Origin: Alentia gelatinosa
Taxonomy: Eukaryota > Annelida > Polychaeta > Phyllodocida > Polynoidae
Length of the DNA stretch: 64,000 nt
Direction: 5' to 3'
Assembly: GCA_950022655.1 (NCBI GenBank)
Contig: OX465579.1
Location: 52,741,950 to 52,805,949 of the forward strand
The translations under genes were made by a program, and so were the position numbers. Positions within the stretch are counted from its first letter, which is position 1. Each line of letters opens with the position of its first letter. Shown here in pieces: positions 1 to 31,100 of the stretch. The notes under the pieces were generated by a model, which was given only the letters and a program-made list of their open reading frames with translations, had not been told where the DNA came from and did not search any database.

Positions 1-82
1 ACGATACAATCTCTAATATTTGTGGGTTTTTTAATGTAACACGGTAATGGATTTTATCAATTAATTAATGGTGCTTTCCGAC

Positions 83-19698
<19,616 letters not shown>

Positions 19699-19929
19699 GA
19701 TGGTGTTTGAGATTTTTATCCGATTTGAAGAAATGTGTAGATATGTTTAGTCTGAATCAGTGAATAGACAATATAACATAGTATCATTGATTGTTATTGA
19801 CTGAAGATTACACAGCTTATGATAATGCCTAGATGAGATCTAGATATATTTACTGTCGGTAAAATGGCGTTTTGAGGGGCCAATAGGTTTTACAAGAAAT
19901 GTCAGTTTTTCTGAATCTCATTTTCAGAC

Positions 19930-20555
19930 ATCTCTGCTATGTTATTAGCAGGTGGACGGTTGGTCTTTAGGTTATGGCTATAGCCTACTGTAGTACACTG
20001 CTTGTAGAGTTACTAGGCGACCTGACCACATTTTTGCCATTTATAGCTAAGTAAGTAGAGATAGTAATATGATTACTGTTTTGGACAGAAGGTTTTTATG
20101 GTGGTATAATGCCTAAAGAGTCTTAGTATTTAGTATTTTGGCAAGCATTTTTATAAAATAGTGAATTCAGTTGGTTTTTTTTGGGGTGGGGCGGAACTTT
20201 TGTAGTCACAGGTCCATTTTTAAGAACTACTTTATGGACATATTTCTACCCCTTAAACTGGTTGAATCACAATATGGTATGCCTCATTTGATAGAGAATT
20301 AAAGACAGTAGGTGATAGGAAGTGGAATTTTCAAGGTAGATTCTGTATTTACCAAGATATTCAAGTATTTGTCAAAAGTGGGGGGGGGGGGGGGGATTTT
20401 GGTGTGAAATGGGGATACTCAAACAGATATTTCCTCAATATTGATTTACATTCAGCATTAGTGTAACATCTCCATTAGTGACACTGACAGTTGCTTACAA
20501 CCTATGAGCTATCATTATGTAGGTGAAACTTATATTTGGCATGGTTTTCATGTAT
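19930..20555 (+). repeat. Dispersed repeat H, copy 1 (inverted partner at 45215-45840)
   Basis: Collinear in reverse with 45840-45215: shared stretches include ATTAGCAGGTGGACGGTTGG, CATTTTTGCxxTTTATAGCTAA and GACATATTTCTACCCCT. Divergence is moderate with small indels. It includes a G run at 20382-20395. No coding signal. Confidence 0.8.
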
Positions 20556-21229
20556 TTTTGTCTTATTTCATAGCATGTGGGGGGACAACCATCTTTGAAT
20601 TGTAATGCAGCCATTTTCCCCCAGAGGACTCTGTGGTTCCTATCACTTTCCAAGCATATTGACACATGCCTAATACCTATATCCTTATAAGAACACTAAA
20701 TATCTGGTTGAAGCTCAGCCTCACTTTGAACATGGAGCCTGTAGTACGGCCAACTAACACCAGATGGAGACATAACTCAGTACAGATAGGTATATGATTT
20801 CTCTGTTTTTCTGGACAGGTTTTATGGCAATGAAATATCCTAGTTTTATTATTCTATATTTTGACATGGGCTAAAGAAAAACAAGAGTCTCACAGGTCCA
20901 TACTGAGTATCAATGTTCTTGACAAAAGATACTTTGAGCCATAGATTTTTTGTTTAGTTTGTTTGTTTGGTTTGATCTAATGGCCAGTCAACCATAATAA
21001 GTCCTTAGCAGACTTTCTCAAGGTTCTTTTACATCACAAGGGTGGTGATTGAATCTATGTGATGAATTCAGGTAAAAAATCTCACCGCTACACATTTACA
21101 GAGGTGAGAGTTCTTTTACTTCCCACACCACATAGACATAGTATGAGAAGGACTGGCCTTTGATATAGCAGTAAATCTACCACTGCTGTACCACCCTGTC
21201 AGAAAACTTAACCTTTTTGCCGGTTGTAA

Positions 21230-21790
21230 TTTTGGGTATTTCCAGGACCTGTCTCACTAGTTTCCTTCACAGCTTTCGAGAATTCAATATTTCAGATGGT
21301 GAGAGTCCAGTTGTAGAATGAGGGGTTGCTCTGTAGTGTCTGAGGAACTTAAAGACTTCATGCTTCCAACTTCATCTCTCCACTTGTGCAGCACAGATTT
21401 CTTTGTTCAGTGTCCTCATAAATCATTCAGCTTCTCCATTGGCTGCTGGCTAAAGTGGAGTGATCTTCTGATGAGTGAAACCAACATATTTTGACCATCC
21501 TTCAAATTCTTGGCTGCTGATAGGTGGACAATTGTCTGATTTCAGCACTTCAGGGATACTCTGCCTTACAAATATTGCATAAAGCTTTGGAATTGTAGCT
21601 CTAGTTGAGGTGGAGTACTCAATTTCGACTTCTGGGTATCAGCTGTACTCATCATATACCACAAGGATTCTCCTCCTTTGAATGGACCCATGAAATCACA
21701 TGAAACTTCCTGCTATGGCCCATCAGGCAACGGTGACATCTTAAGAGGTTCAACTAATCTGTTTGTGCCATCAGACTTCTTTTCCTAGCA
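21230..21790 (-). pseudogene. Gypsy integrase core remnant
   Basis: Minus-strand reading shows LPDGP*QEVSCDFMGPF with a TAG at the usual Trp, then SSQEFEGWSKYVGFTHQKIT and PAANGEAE, which surround the second Asp and the Glu of the DDE core, and later FLRHYRATPHSTTGLSPSEI. Several in-frame stops and frame changes make it inactive. Confidence 0.8.
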
Positions 21791-21973
21791 CAGCTCCTAG
21801 ACCAACAGGACTGGTATCAACAATCAACTTGGTTGCACTGTTTATATTGAATTACTCTATCATCTTCCAGTCTGCAATTCATGCTTTATGTTCATCAAAC
21901 GTATCTTGTTCTGTTTTCTCCCACTTCCAAGGCACACTATTCCTTGTTAACTTGTGTAGAGGTGCTACAACAG

Positions 21974-22877
21974 GGAGCAGTTTCACTAGTAATGGGGTCA
22001 AAGCAAGAGGTAGGACCGCAACAGTGGCAGCAATAGTGGCAGCAACAGTGTCAATCCCAAAATTGTGTTTCATCAGTGGTCTCGCTGTCGAGGTGGAACC
22101 AACTCTCGCTGTTGCCTACTGCCACTCATATTTTATGGCATAGTGCACTCAGTGAGCACAGGGTCACGCTATGCTGGCCTCTGTCTGTGGCCACTGACGT
22201 CAAATCACGCACTCTCTCACGGCCAACAATGTTTTTCTCAGGGTTGCACAGCGGCGAAACAACAACAGAGTGCTGAAAGGCCTTGATCGCTAGCAATATA
22301 CATACATAATTTTCATTTATTTACACAAGACTGTTGTATGTAAGACTGTTATAGGACTGATACAAGACTGTTATAAAACTGTTGTAAGGCTGAAACAAGA
22401 CTTGTAAGACTGATACAAGACTGTTGTGAGACTGTTTTGAGACTGATACAGAATGTTGCAAGCCTGTTCTAAGACTGTTGCAAGACTGTTACAATACTGT
22501 TGTAAGACTGTTGTAAGACTGATTAAAGACTGTTGTAAGACTGATACAAGACTTGTAAGACTGTTATGAGACTGTTGCAAGTCTGTTGCAAGATTGTTGT
22601 AAGGCTGTTACAAGACTGTTGCAAGACTGTTGCAAGACTGTTGTATGAACATGCTCAGAACACGCCAACAATACAGGCAACCCTCTCGCCAACAGCAGCA
22701 CCACAGTGACAGGTACAGCAAGACCCAGTTTACTAGTAAAACGGTCACTGCCACTGTTGCTGCTGCTCCTTTCCCGAGTGCCGTTCACGCTTGACTGCAC
22801 CTTCTAATGAAACGCACACTGCCACTGTGGTGCCACTGCTGGAAACAACAAGACTTTTCACTTCTAGTGAAACAGCC
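21974..22877. mobile_element. Element with TTTCACTAG ends inserted in the Gypsy remnant
   Basis: Left end AGCAGTTTCACTAGTAATGG and right end TTCTAGTGAAACAGCCCC are imperfect inverted repeats. It separates the RT and integrase pieces. Related sequence with CATTTCACTAGTTTTGGGG and GCAACAGTGGCAGCAACAG words occurs near 14060-14230 and 18620-18740. I found no clear target duplication. Confidence 0.55.
22328..22650 (+). repeat. 11-bp minisatellite, TGTTGYAAGAC units
   Basis: Roughly thirty irregular units of TGTTGTAAGAC or TGATACAAGAC. An open frame across it on the minus strand (SLTTVLQQ repeats) is a by-product of the period, not a gene. Confidence 0.85.
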
Positions 22878-23450
22878 CCAAGTATTGTAGTTTGGGATGA
22901 ATCTCGACAGACATTGTACCATGCCTAACAGGCTTTTCACTCCTTCCTTACTTTCTGGAGATGACGCATTGACTACAGCTGTGACTTTCTTCTCGCTTGG
23001 TGAAATAACCTTATTTGGGAATACATGACCGAAGAACTGTATTTCACTCTTGAGGAACTCACATTTACTTCTGTTGGCAGTCCTGTTGTATTCACGTAGA
23101 CGTTCCAATACCTGCTCAACTGTCCTCTGGTCTTCTTCCAATGTCTTCGAGTATATGACTATGTCATCAGACATATTCTTCACACCAGGTATACCATGGA
23201 GCATGTCTGCAACTTTTTCCCGAAAGACTTCGTAAGCAGAATTAAAACCAAAACACAAACATCTGTATCTGTACAATTTTTCCTGTGTCTGAAGTTGAAA
23301 TTGGCCTACTTTCTTCATTCAACTCCAAATGATGGTATCCCTTGTTCAGATTGATCTTTGATAACCACTGTGAACCATTCAGATCAACCATTAATTCTTC
23401 AACAGTGTTCATAGGCCCTATTGAGGTATCCCATAATTCAGTCTGTTTAC
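22870..23450 (-). pseudogene. Gypsy reverse transcriptase remnant
   Basis: Upstream frame reads LNGSQWLSKINLNKGYHHLE, then a frameshift near 23318. The next frame has CLCFGFNSAYEVFREKVADM and NMSDDIVIYSKTLEEDQRTV, followed by KCEFLKSEIQFFGHV and LLGMVQCLSRFIPNY. The catalytic box normally (Y/F)xDD is SDD here, so one residue of the box has changed. Palm and thumb order agree with Ty3/Gypsy RT. Confidence 0.88.
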
Positions 23451-24349
23451 AAGTTCCGGTGTTCGCTGGTTGCTAATGTTGTATGGTGATAGACCCTTGA
23501 ACCGTAACCCACAATTATTACAGTTTAACAGTTTTTATAATTCTTCAAATTGGAAATCTGATGCCAGAAATAGAAATTTCAGCTATTGCTACATGTAAAT
23601 CTGAAATTATATTCAGTTTCTCCAATTATAAATGGGAAAACTGTGGTTCATGTGGTCGTGGAGTGCACAGCCAGTCGTGAGCAGAGCTTTTACTTACCCA
23701 GGGTGATAATCGGGAGTTTAGTAACCTCTGGAGGGTCTATTGGGTATCGCTCTTGTTTAATAGCTGTGTTGATCTTACTACTATTGAGGCATTATCTCAC
23801 TTCACCATTTGGTTTATGCACAATGGCCAATGGACTAACCCAAGGGCCAATAAGCAGGGCGAAGTATGGAATATGTTTGCGGCATTATGTGGAACGGTGT
23901 TCCTGCTTTGGTAAGGCAAACAGCTACATTTAAGGAGTTTAAGAGGCTGACAAAGCAAATAATGTATGAATCAATCTTTAAAATAAGGTAACAATGAAAT
24001 ATGACCCATGCGACAATATGTTTAAAATACTTGTTTATTCAGATAAAGATACACAGCCGATCTTTTCCTACTGTTAGTAAATAAACAAACTAAAAACAAG
24101 GATGGACAAACTAGTAAAGTGTAAGGGTGCGGGCTTGCTGCCTGACCGTCGTAAAGACTCCTACCTATATATCCACTCATGGTTATACAATCAACAAGGG
24201 AACCAATTGAAACCAGCAACCTTGAATATCACTGACAGTAAATCCCTCTTTATTGAAATCAAACTGACGAAATATAAACATATATAAAAATGATTATTCG
24301 GTCAATAAAGAAAGTTTGAAAAAAGGGGTTGTTCCGACGGCATCTTCAA

Positions 24350-24877
24350 CAGGGTTCGTACATAGACCGCCCAATAAAATTCCAGTCTTTTTCCAGGCTT
24401 TTCCAGGTTCTAATCTCTTTTTTCCAGGCACATCTGGTCACTGTTTTTAAAACCAGGTGTGATTCATAACCAAATGTGGTTCAAATTTTCTTCAGCTTCC
24501 TTACTACCTGTGAAATTCCAGTGGTTTGGGATAGATATCTTCAAAATTATTTTTTTGAAACTTTAAATATGAAGACATATAATCAAACCCATGCTATATT
24601 ATTTGCAATTTGCTATACATGGTCAAATAAAGGCCTTTTGGAACTATTTAATCCTAATCACTGAAATTTCATAGGCAGTGAGGTACCATAGCTAAGGAGA
24701 GCTAATAATGACCAGAATTTCTTAGACAAAAAGTTCTTTTTATGCAAAACTAAATTTTCCAGGCTCTTCCAGGTTTTTCCAGGCTCTCTGTGAGAATTCC
24801 AGGCTTTTCCAGGCCTGGAAACCCCAAAAGTATAATTCCAGGCTTTTCCATGTTTTCCATGCTCTGTACGAACCCTG
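24350..24877. mobile_element. 528-bp hAT-like MITE inserted in Gypsy RT, CTTCAA duplication
   Basis: Perfect 12-bp inverted ends CAGGGTTCGTAC / GTACGAACCCTG, flanked by CTTCAA at 24344-24349 and 24878-24883. Removing the element and one CTTCAA restores the RT reading frame LDNIE-DAVGTT, so the insertion is certain. Subterminal TTCCAGGCTTTTCCAGG units repeat near both ends. CAGGG ends suggest hAT, though hAT duplications are usually 8 bp and 6 is seen here. Confidence 0.85.
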
Positions 24878-25649
24878 CTTCAATATTGTCCAGAGCTTTC
24901 AGTCTCTCAATCTCCTTGTTGACTTTTTCATATAGGTGATATGGCACCAGATGTTGTTTCTGAGGAACAGGCTTCACAATTTTTTCAACAGAACTAGATT
25001 CAAGACGAGGGAACGTCTGCTCCCTTAACTTGATGCTACCTTGAATGACCTTTGGAACTGCACCTAACCACCGTAACCATGTACACTGGTGGGCGTGACA
25101 TCACCAAATGATGTCACGTCTGCTCGCCTATGGTTGCATTGCTAGAAACATAGCAACCTATTGTCAGATCAACAACAGATATTGTTGGGGACAAGAAAAA
25201 AGGCTCCAAATGGAGCACACATGGGCAGAAAAGAGATCTTTGGGTACTGGGGATCAAGGTTTCGCTGAAATCAGCTCTTCAGGCATCATATATATCGCTT
25301 AAAAGGGTTATCAAAGTGATCAAGAAAACTTAACCTTTAACAGAATATTTCACATTTAACTTGTAGTGGGTCTATGTGAATTTTAGACCAGTGTGTGGCT
25401 ACAGACCAGCCCAGAAGGGTTGGTTGATCCTAATTGGAGAGTTAAATTATGTGATCTTAATTAGACTCGCTGTACCCTGGGGTAAACAGCCAAACGCAGG
25501 TATACATACAAAAATTTTGACGAGGCAATGGGCGTGGTGTTACTGCGAGGTCGCTGCATGATAGATTGGGGTGTCTATCAGATTCATGCCTTCCGGAATC
25601 ACTGTCTGTAGGCGATATATCCAGATATTTTCCAGTTTATTTTTTCAAT

Positions 25650-26427
25650 AGATTGTAACCTATAATTCTATCAAATATGAAGAAGATTGGCTACTCCGAT
25701 CTGCTGTTATTGGCGTTTGAATTTCGTCATAGCAAACGTCTGCTCTGGTGGCCAGTTCGACTGGCCCCAATCCCTTTGTCCTACGTCCTACCCCTGCCGC
25801 CACCGCCTCCCTTAGCCCCCCCCCCCCCCCCCTACACCTCACAGATGACACTTTGATTCCTGGGCCAGCTATAGGAAGCTTACACGGTGTAATGCATTTC
25901 ATATTGATTTATTCTAATAATTCACTGAAAGCTCATAATCAAAGACTTGAGCAAGTCTAGTGGCCAGTGTACCCTCCCATCTCCTGGTGCGCAGTGAATG
26001 TCAAGGTCGCTGCATAAATTAGCGGAGGCGTGGGGGAAAGTACACTGGCCACCAGAGCAGACGTTTCCTATGACAAAAATCAAACACAAATATCTTCGGA
26101 TCGGAGCGGCCGGTCTTCTTCATATTTGGTAGGATTATAGGGTACATGTACCCCTTGCTGGTTTAAAATTTCATCGCTTAATTCCTACGGGAAGTGAAGT
26201 TGCGCATTTGGTATGACATGTCCATAGATGTCTTAGGTCTCAGACAGTTTGTAAGACATTTTGAACCATGTGACCCTAAGATTATCATGACTATAACACA
26301 CCTGACAGCATCCTAAGTGGTGTAGGTCTAAGATCATTGGCCAATCACCTAAGATGTCTTCTCTATAGGACACTGACAGCTCTAAGATGTCTTACATATC
26401 GATTGTCGTTACTGAAAAACAGGGCCC
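25650..26427. mobile_element. Family A MITE fragment
   Basis: Right end GTTACTGAAAAACAGGGCC followed by CAG. The interior holds inverted GTCTGCTCTGGTGGCCAGT (25738) and CACTGGCCACCAGAGCAGAC (26047) cores and a C run at 25818-25833. The left end is not preserved. Confidence 0.65.
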
Positions 26428-27100
26428 AGGTTTTGCTGTTTTCTGAGGATGTCACAGTCACGTAATACACTCTCATAGTAAATTATTTTTGAATTTGTGG
26501 TGTTGAAGGATATCTGCTAGCAAAATAAGGGTTATGAATAAGCAATTGAAGGTATCATCTCTTGGGTAACATTACTGCGGTGATTTGGGAGTTTGCTGAG
26601 TGAATTTCATCAAAATAGTCATTCATCACAGCTACTGTCATTTACCTCACATTTTTTTCAGGCAGCTGTTGATTTATCAGGGTTTATTTGTTACCTTTAT
26701 GGTAACATTACAGATTACTAAGGACATAAATGACAATACAAGGACCTACAATAACCCTGTGAAAGTCTCTGCTTCAATAGACCAACAATTTTTCTAACTT
26801 TCGTAAGATGATCGTTGAAAAATGTTGCAATAAACATTATCTCAGAAAAGCTCTTGCATGGCAGATTACAAGAAGTCTTAGTATGATGAACCCCCACTCC
26901 ACAGACATGGCACTGCCAGGTGTAACAGTGCAGTACTTCACTTATTATCTTCTCTGCCACAATCAACATACTTATATGTAAATTTCTTAATCCTGCCGAA
27001 GAGATCAGACATTATTGGCCTCTAAATTGTATAGATTATCCAAAATACACAGTTCTTGAACCTCCTGTGTGGATGAATTTAAAAAAACATAAATCACTGA

Positions 27101-27325
27101 AATTGAAATGCAATCCCCCCCCCCCCCCCAGGCAAATACTGCAAAATTAACCCCCCCCCCCCCCAGGCAAATACCATGAAATGAAACGCCTTCCCCCCCC
27201 TTTCCAGGTAAATACCTCTAAATAAAATGCCCCCCCCCCCCCCCAAGGCAAATACCTCTAAATAAATTGCACCCCAGATAAATACCCTCATATAAACGGC
27301 CCCCCTCCAATAGCTCATCCCCCCC
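27101..27325 (-). repeat. C-rich minisatellite
   Basis: Units of about 40-50 bases consisting of a C run, then (A)GGCAAATACC and an A-rich tail, repeated about five times. The Gly-rich open frame on the minus strand comes from the G runs and is not supported as a gene. Confidence 0.8.
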
Positions 27326-27904
27326 TACCGAAAATAATGAATGGTCTCTAAGCATGTATTTACTCAAGTATGTCAGAAGATGCTGTCACAAGCAGCTCTA
27401 AAATTCTCCCTGTATGAGTGTATCTTACTCTACTCACAGATTGTTGGGCTAGCCTCAGGCTCTACAGGATTTTCATATACTTTCCTGGCACATTTCCACA
27501 GCCTCATCTGTATTTCCATTCTTTACACAAATTCACTTGATGTTCATAAAGTATGTACGGTAAGCTTAATTGACTTTCTGACACCATGTAAATTGTAATT
27601 GTAATGAAAAACCAACTCGTCGGCCATCTTGAGCAGGAACCCTTATTCCTGAGTACTTACCGTCGGTCACCGTTCACAATGAATGAGATTGAAACTGTGA
27701 AAGCTGGTCGAATTGTTATGTAAACAGAAACATACATACCTTGTAAGCCGAGTATTGTCTAAAATTAAAAGGAATTTCTAACCACAGTGAGTAAGAGCTA
27801 GTCAAATTGGTGTATAAATTGTAGTAGAGACCTAATGCAATGTCTCAATACGCTGTCTGCTAGGCCCTATATGACATCTGAACGGTGTATTCGACGCTAA
27901 AATC

Positions 27905-27961
27905 GTCCTGCCAACCGACGCCAGGTGGCTTTCGCAGCCACCTAGCGTCAGGCGACAGGAC
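27905..27961. repeat. Strong hairpin about 150 bases upstream of the INIP start
   Basis: Inner arms 27917-27930 and 27936-27949 (GACGCCAGGTGGCT / AGCCACCTAGCGTC, one mismatch) close a 5-base loop TTCGC. Outer arms GTCCTG and CAGGAC (27905-27910, 27956-27961) extend it. It could lie in the 5' UTR or promoter of INIP; it may also be the core of a short element. Confidence 0.75.
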
Positions 27962-28106
27962 TATCTTAATTTAGTTCCTGCCTAGAGGGAACAAGGTGCT
28001 GTGCGACGTTACTTCCAGCCATTCTTTATATGACGTGATAAGTTATGATATATGGGTCATCGCAAATCATTTCCATGAACGAATAATCCATAATATTGTT
28101 ACAAAG

Positions 28107-28137
28107 ATGGCTTTCCAAGCTCCAAATGCTGGCCAAG
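28107..28137 (+). CDS. INIP exon 1
   Basis: ATG in AAAGATGG context, encoding MAFQAPNAGQ and one base of the next codon, donor GTTAGT. Short start exons are usual for this gene. No in-frame upstream ATG close by is needed. Confidence 0.85.
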
Positions 28138-31100
28138 GTTAGTAGTTTCTGGTTCTAGTTCATAAGAGCGATAATAGAGTAGCTTGCCGTAAGGTACAAT
28201 GTTTTGTAGAGTAATTAACTGCTCAGCCTGCTGCTTCCCTGGGCGACATGGCGGTATTCAGAAGAGAACAATAAACTTATCATCGGTTAATTATTTTCTT
28301 TCATTAGTCCGAGAAAATCGGAAGATTCTGGAGCAGTTGGAGGAGCAGAGGCGTCGGTTGCGTATGGGTCAAGGCGGCGGTGGGGTGCCTGCAGGAGGCC
28401 CGCCAGGTGCTGTGACTCCTGGTATGCCACACTCTCCATTACCACCCATGGCCAGGTGAGGTTTAAACTATTAAAATGCTGAATGTACAGTGTGAAAAAA
28501 GACCAAACTAGCTATCAGACAATGGGTTTGCCTTTTTTGCGGTATTTTTAATTCAATTTATTTTTGTTGTTGTGTTTTCCTATTTGTTAAAGAGTCAACG
28601 GGGTTTCTTTTATGCCCCATTTCTTTGTGATTTATGTCAATGAGTAATTCAACGTGCACAAATTTCGTCCGCCACCATGTATGGGAATGACCTCCTTTTG
28701 ATAACATCTGGGCTGGACTGTAACGAAGCATTGTTGGAAATACAACATGACATAAATAAAGTGAAACACTGGTTGGATGCACATATATACTTATAATTTA
28801 TACTCAAAAGTCTAAGCTCATAAATGTACGACCATTGAAGTTGTTATGAAGTATAATTACCGAGGTCAACTTTCAAGGGTCTGTCTCTGCAAGTAGTTCA
28901 AAGGGTAGGACAGAAAATGTTAAAATTACAAAAACTTTGTCATCTACTGACAAAGGAAGCAGCTGTTATCAACAAACAGTTGATACTGGAATGTTTATTA
29001 TCTTGTAACCAAAGGTAGCCTACACATGGGAATTTACAAGTATGTCTAAATAACTGCTCGCGACCTGCTGTTTGCTATATGATTCCTAGAGTAGTACACA
29101 ATTGATATCTCCATGAGCTACGTAAAGTATGACCATTGTACTTAAAAAGAGCGCATTACCTGTTAATGATGATCTATTGTTGGAAATTTCAAACAGTGTA
29201 ATCAACCAGATAAAGCAACAAAATCGTGTTATTAAGTCCGTACCAAAAGACCTAGGACGGAAGCTTCGCATATTTCGTTATGATGAACTTTATTCAACAG
29301 AAAACATGTCAGGATATCTGTTAAACACAAATTGTATATGATTAGATCAGATGTTTGTAGCCCCTCTTATTTCTTTAAATTGTACCATTTAGTGTGATAT
29401 GACCCATACAAGTTGTAAATAGATAGTGTCTCATGCTTATAAACAGTCATTTACATTAAGAGATATCAGTTTTCCCGTCATTTCCAGGTTTTGGGGATTT
29501 GCTAGTGTACTAAGTCTTTATCGTATTAGAATTATAGTGGATATAATCAAGATTGTGATATTTTCCAATGTCTTTTTTCTAGACCTCATTGGCATCTCTG
29601 TACATAATTCCAAGCCCTTCTCTTGAACTGTGCTCATGTAACAATAGACCACAGCTTATAATAGTTGAATGCTACGATCTGCACACGTCTGAGTTGTCTC
29701 TGTGGTCACTGCTATAATGACCCACTTTCTCTTTTGTTCTCGACAGTGGCCCAGTTGCACCTAATATGGTCCCCCCGGTAAGTATTTATCACTGACTTTC
29801 TTTTTTCTTCTTCTTTTTTTTATTCCTTCTGGTTCTGTCACAAGGGCAGTTCTTCCACCAAAAGTGTTCTTAAGAACAGGGATACAAGTTTTCCGGCAAA
29901 TAACAGAATTCCGACTTTGCACATTGCACAAAAACAAAACAAAAATGGAATGTTGACTGAAATAAGTCTACAAAATGTAAAGCTTACATCTTCGGTGATC
30001 CCTATATACCCTCAGGGTCCCCTGAAGTATTAACCCTTTCCTTACCGCACCTAGCGTAGTGCGCAGTGCGTTAACGACCGCGGCCCCTGCCGTGAACGTT
30101 CCCACCACTACCGCACGTCGCACGTCGTACAGACGTTTAAATACCGGCCTATTCTGCAGGCTTTAGAAAATGGCCAGAAGTGCAGAGGGGTCCCTCACTA
30201 ATTAGCAAATTTAAATAACTTAGAGAAATAATTAGATAATTTGAATGATACCTAAAAAAAGAAGAGACTTCAGGCTTTATTTTCATACCATTCATTATGA
30301 AATAGATTGATATTTGATAATTATATTAATATTTCCAATTGCAGGAAGAATTTGAGACATTTTTTTTGCTCCATTGACACAAGCCTGTACATAGGCCCAA
30401 TATAGCACTGCACATACAAAGATGTGTATCTTTTTTTCCATCGCGATGACATTATGTTTTTTTTACGTGAATAGTGATAAAAAGATGTGGGGAACACATC
30501 TGTGAATTTATTTTTTTATGTAGACATTTTTTTTAATGAAAAAATCATGAAAATGTGATGTGCCTGATAGGTGGCGCCCACCGCGCTCAGTGTTATAGTA
30601 GACGTAAGGCTTTGTTTTCTCAACTCGCCACTATTTATAGCGAGGTATAAACATCACCATGGCAACTATTCTTCAGAAATTCTGTTAAATACTATATATA
30701 ATATGGTTTTCTTTATCAAGTAAAAATCTTTTTCAAATCGATCCATTATTTTCGGAAATATAATGTCTCCCATGTTCTTGTATCAAAATGCTGCATTTAT
30801 GCAGCAGCGGTTCTGCCATGGTGCTGCATTTATGCAGCAGCGGTATTCCTATGGTGCTGCATAAATGCAGCAGCGGTACTGGCGTGGTGCTGCATATATG
30901 CAGCAGCGGTCGTGAAAGGGTTAAAACACAAAAGGACTGATAAGTCTCCTCTTTTAAATTTGCTAAGATATGACGATAGTATAGTAATGACAAATGGAAG
31001 ACATTCTTACAAATTGTAAATTTTGGTCAGGTAGATTACGCTGGTTACGCATTTGTTGATCACATATTTAATATCAGCATGGACAGTGTATTCAGTACAC

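Larger units (their letters stand above)
21200..25060 (-). mobile_element. Degenerate Ty3/Gypsy retrotransposon with nested insertions
   Basis: Order along the minus strand: RT N-terminal piece (25010-24880, KPVPQKQHLVPYHLYEKVNK then EIERLKALDNIE), a 528-bp insertion, short continuation DAVGTTPF (24344-24320), a gap of about 870 bases, RT fingers and palm (23440-22870), a second inserted element (about 21974-22877), then integrase core (21790-21230). Stops and frameshifts are frequent. The primer-binding site and LTRs were not found. Gypsy elements encode Gag-Pol with RT-RNase H-integrase order, as seen here. Confidence 0.85.
19699..28106. other. Intergenic region between divergent SLC44A1-like and INIP genes
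   Basis: Holds the upstream DNA of both genes, dispersed repeat H, a dead Gypsy element with two inserted elements, family A fragments near 25.65-26.43 kb, a C-rich minisatellite at 27.1-27.3 kb and a strong hairpin at 27.9 kb. No further gene could be supported. Confidence 0.6.

Noticed and set aside
22371..22580. Minus-strand frame with repeated SLTTVLQQ units
   Set aside because: Arises from the TGTTGTAAGAC minisatellite within an inserted element; period and phase drift explain it.
23586..23933. Plus-strand 115-codon frame between Gypsy pieces
   Set aside because: No family recognised, no splice or promoter support, and it falls within the interrupted retrotransposon; more likely part of an unidentified insertion.
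27094..27318. Gly-rich minus-strand frame
   Set aside because: It follows runs of G in a minisatellite and shows no secretion signal, domain or splice context.
29086..29341. Overlapping short frames in INIP intron 2
   Set aside because: No homology recognised and no phase-compatible splice sites with neighbouring INIP exons.
30785..30912. CRISPR-like array of palindromic repeats with spacers
   Set aside because: Four units only, the spacers are short and partly shared, there are no cas genes, and this is an animal genome; the units belong to a TTAA-flanked element.
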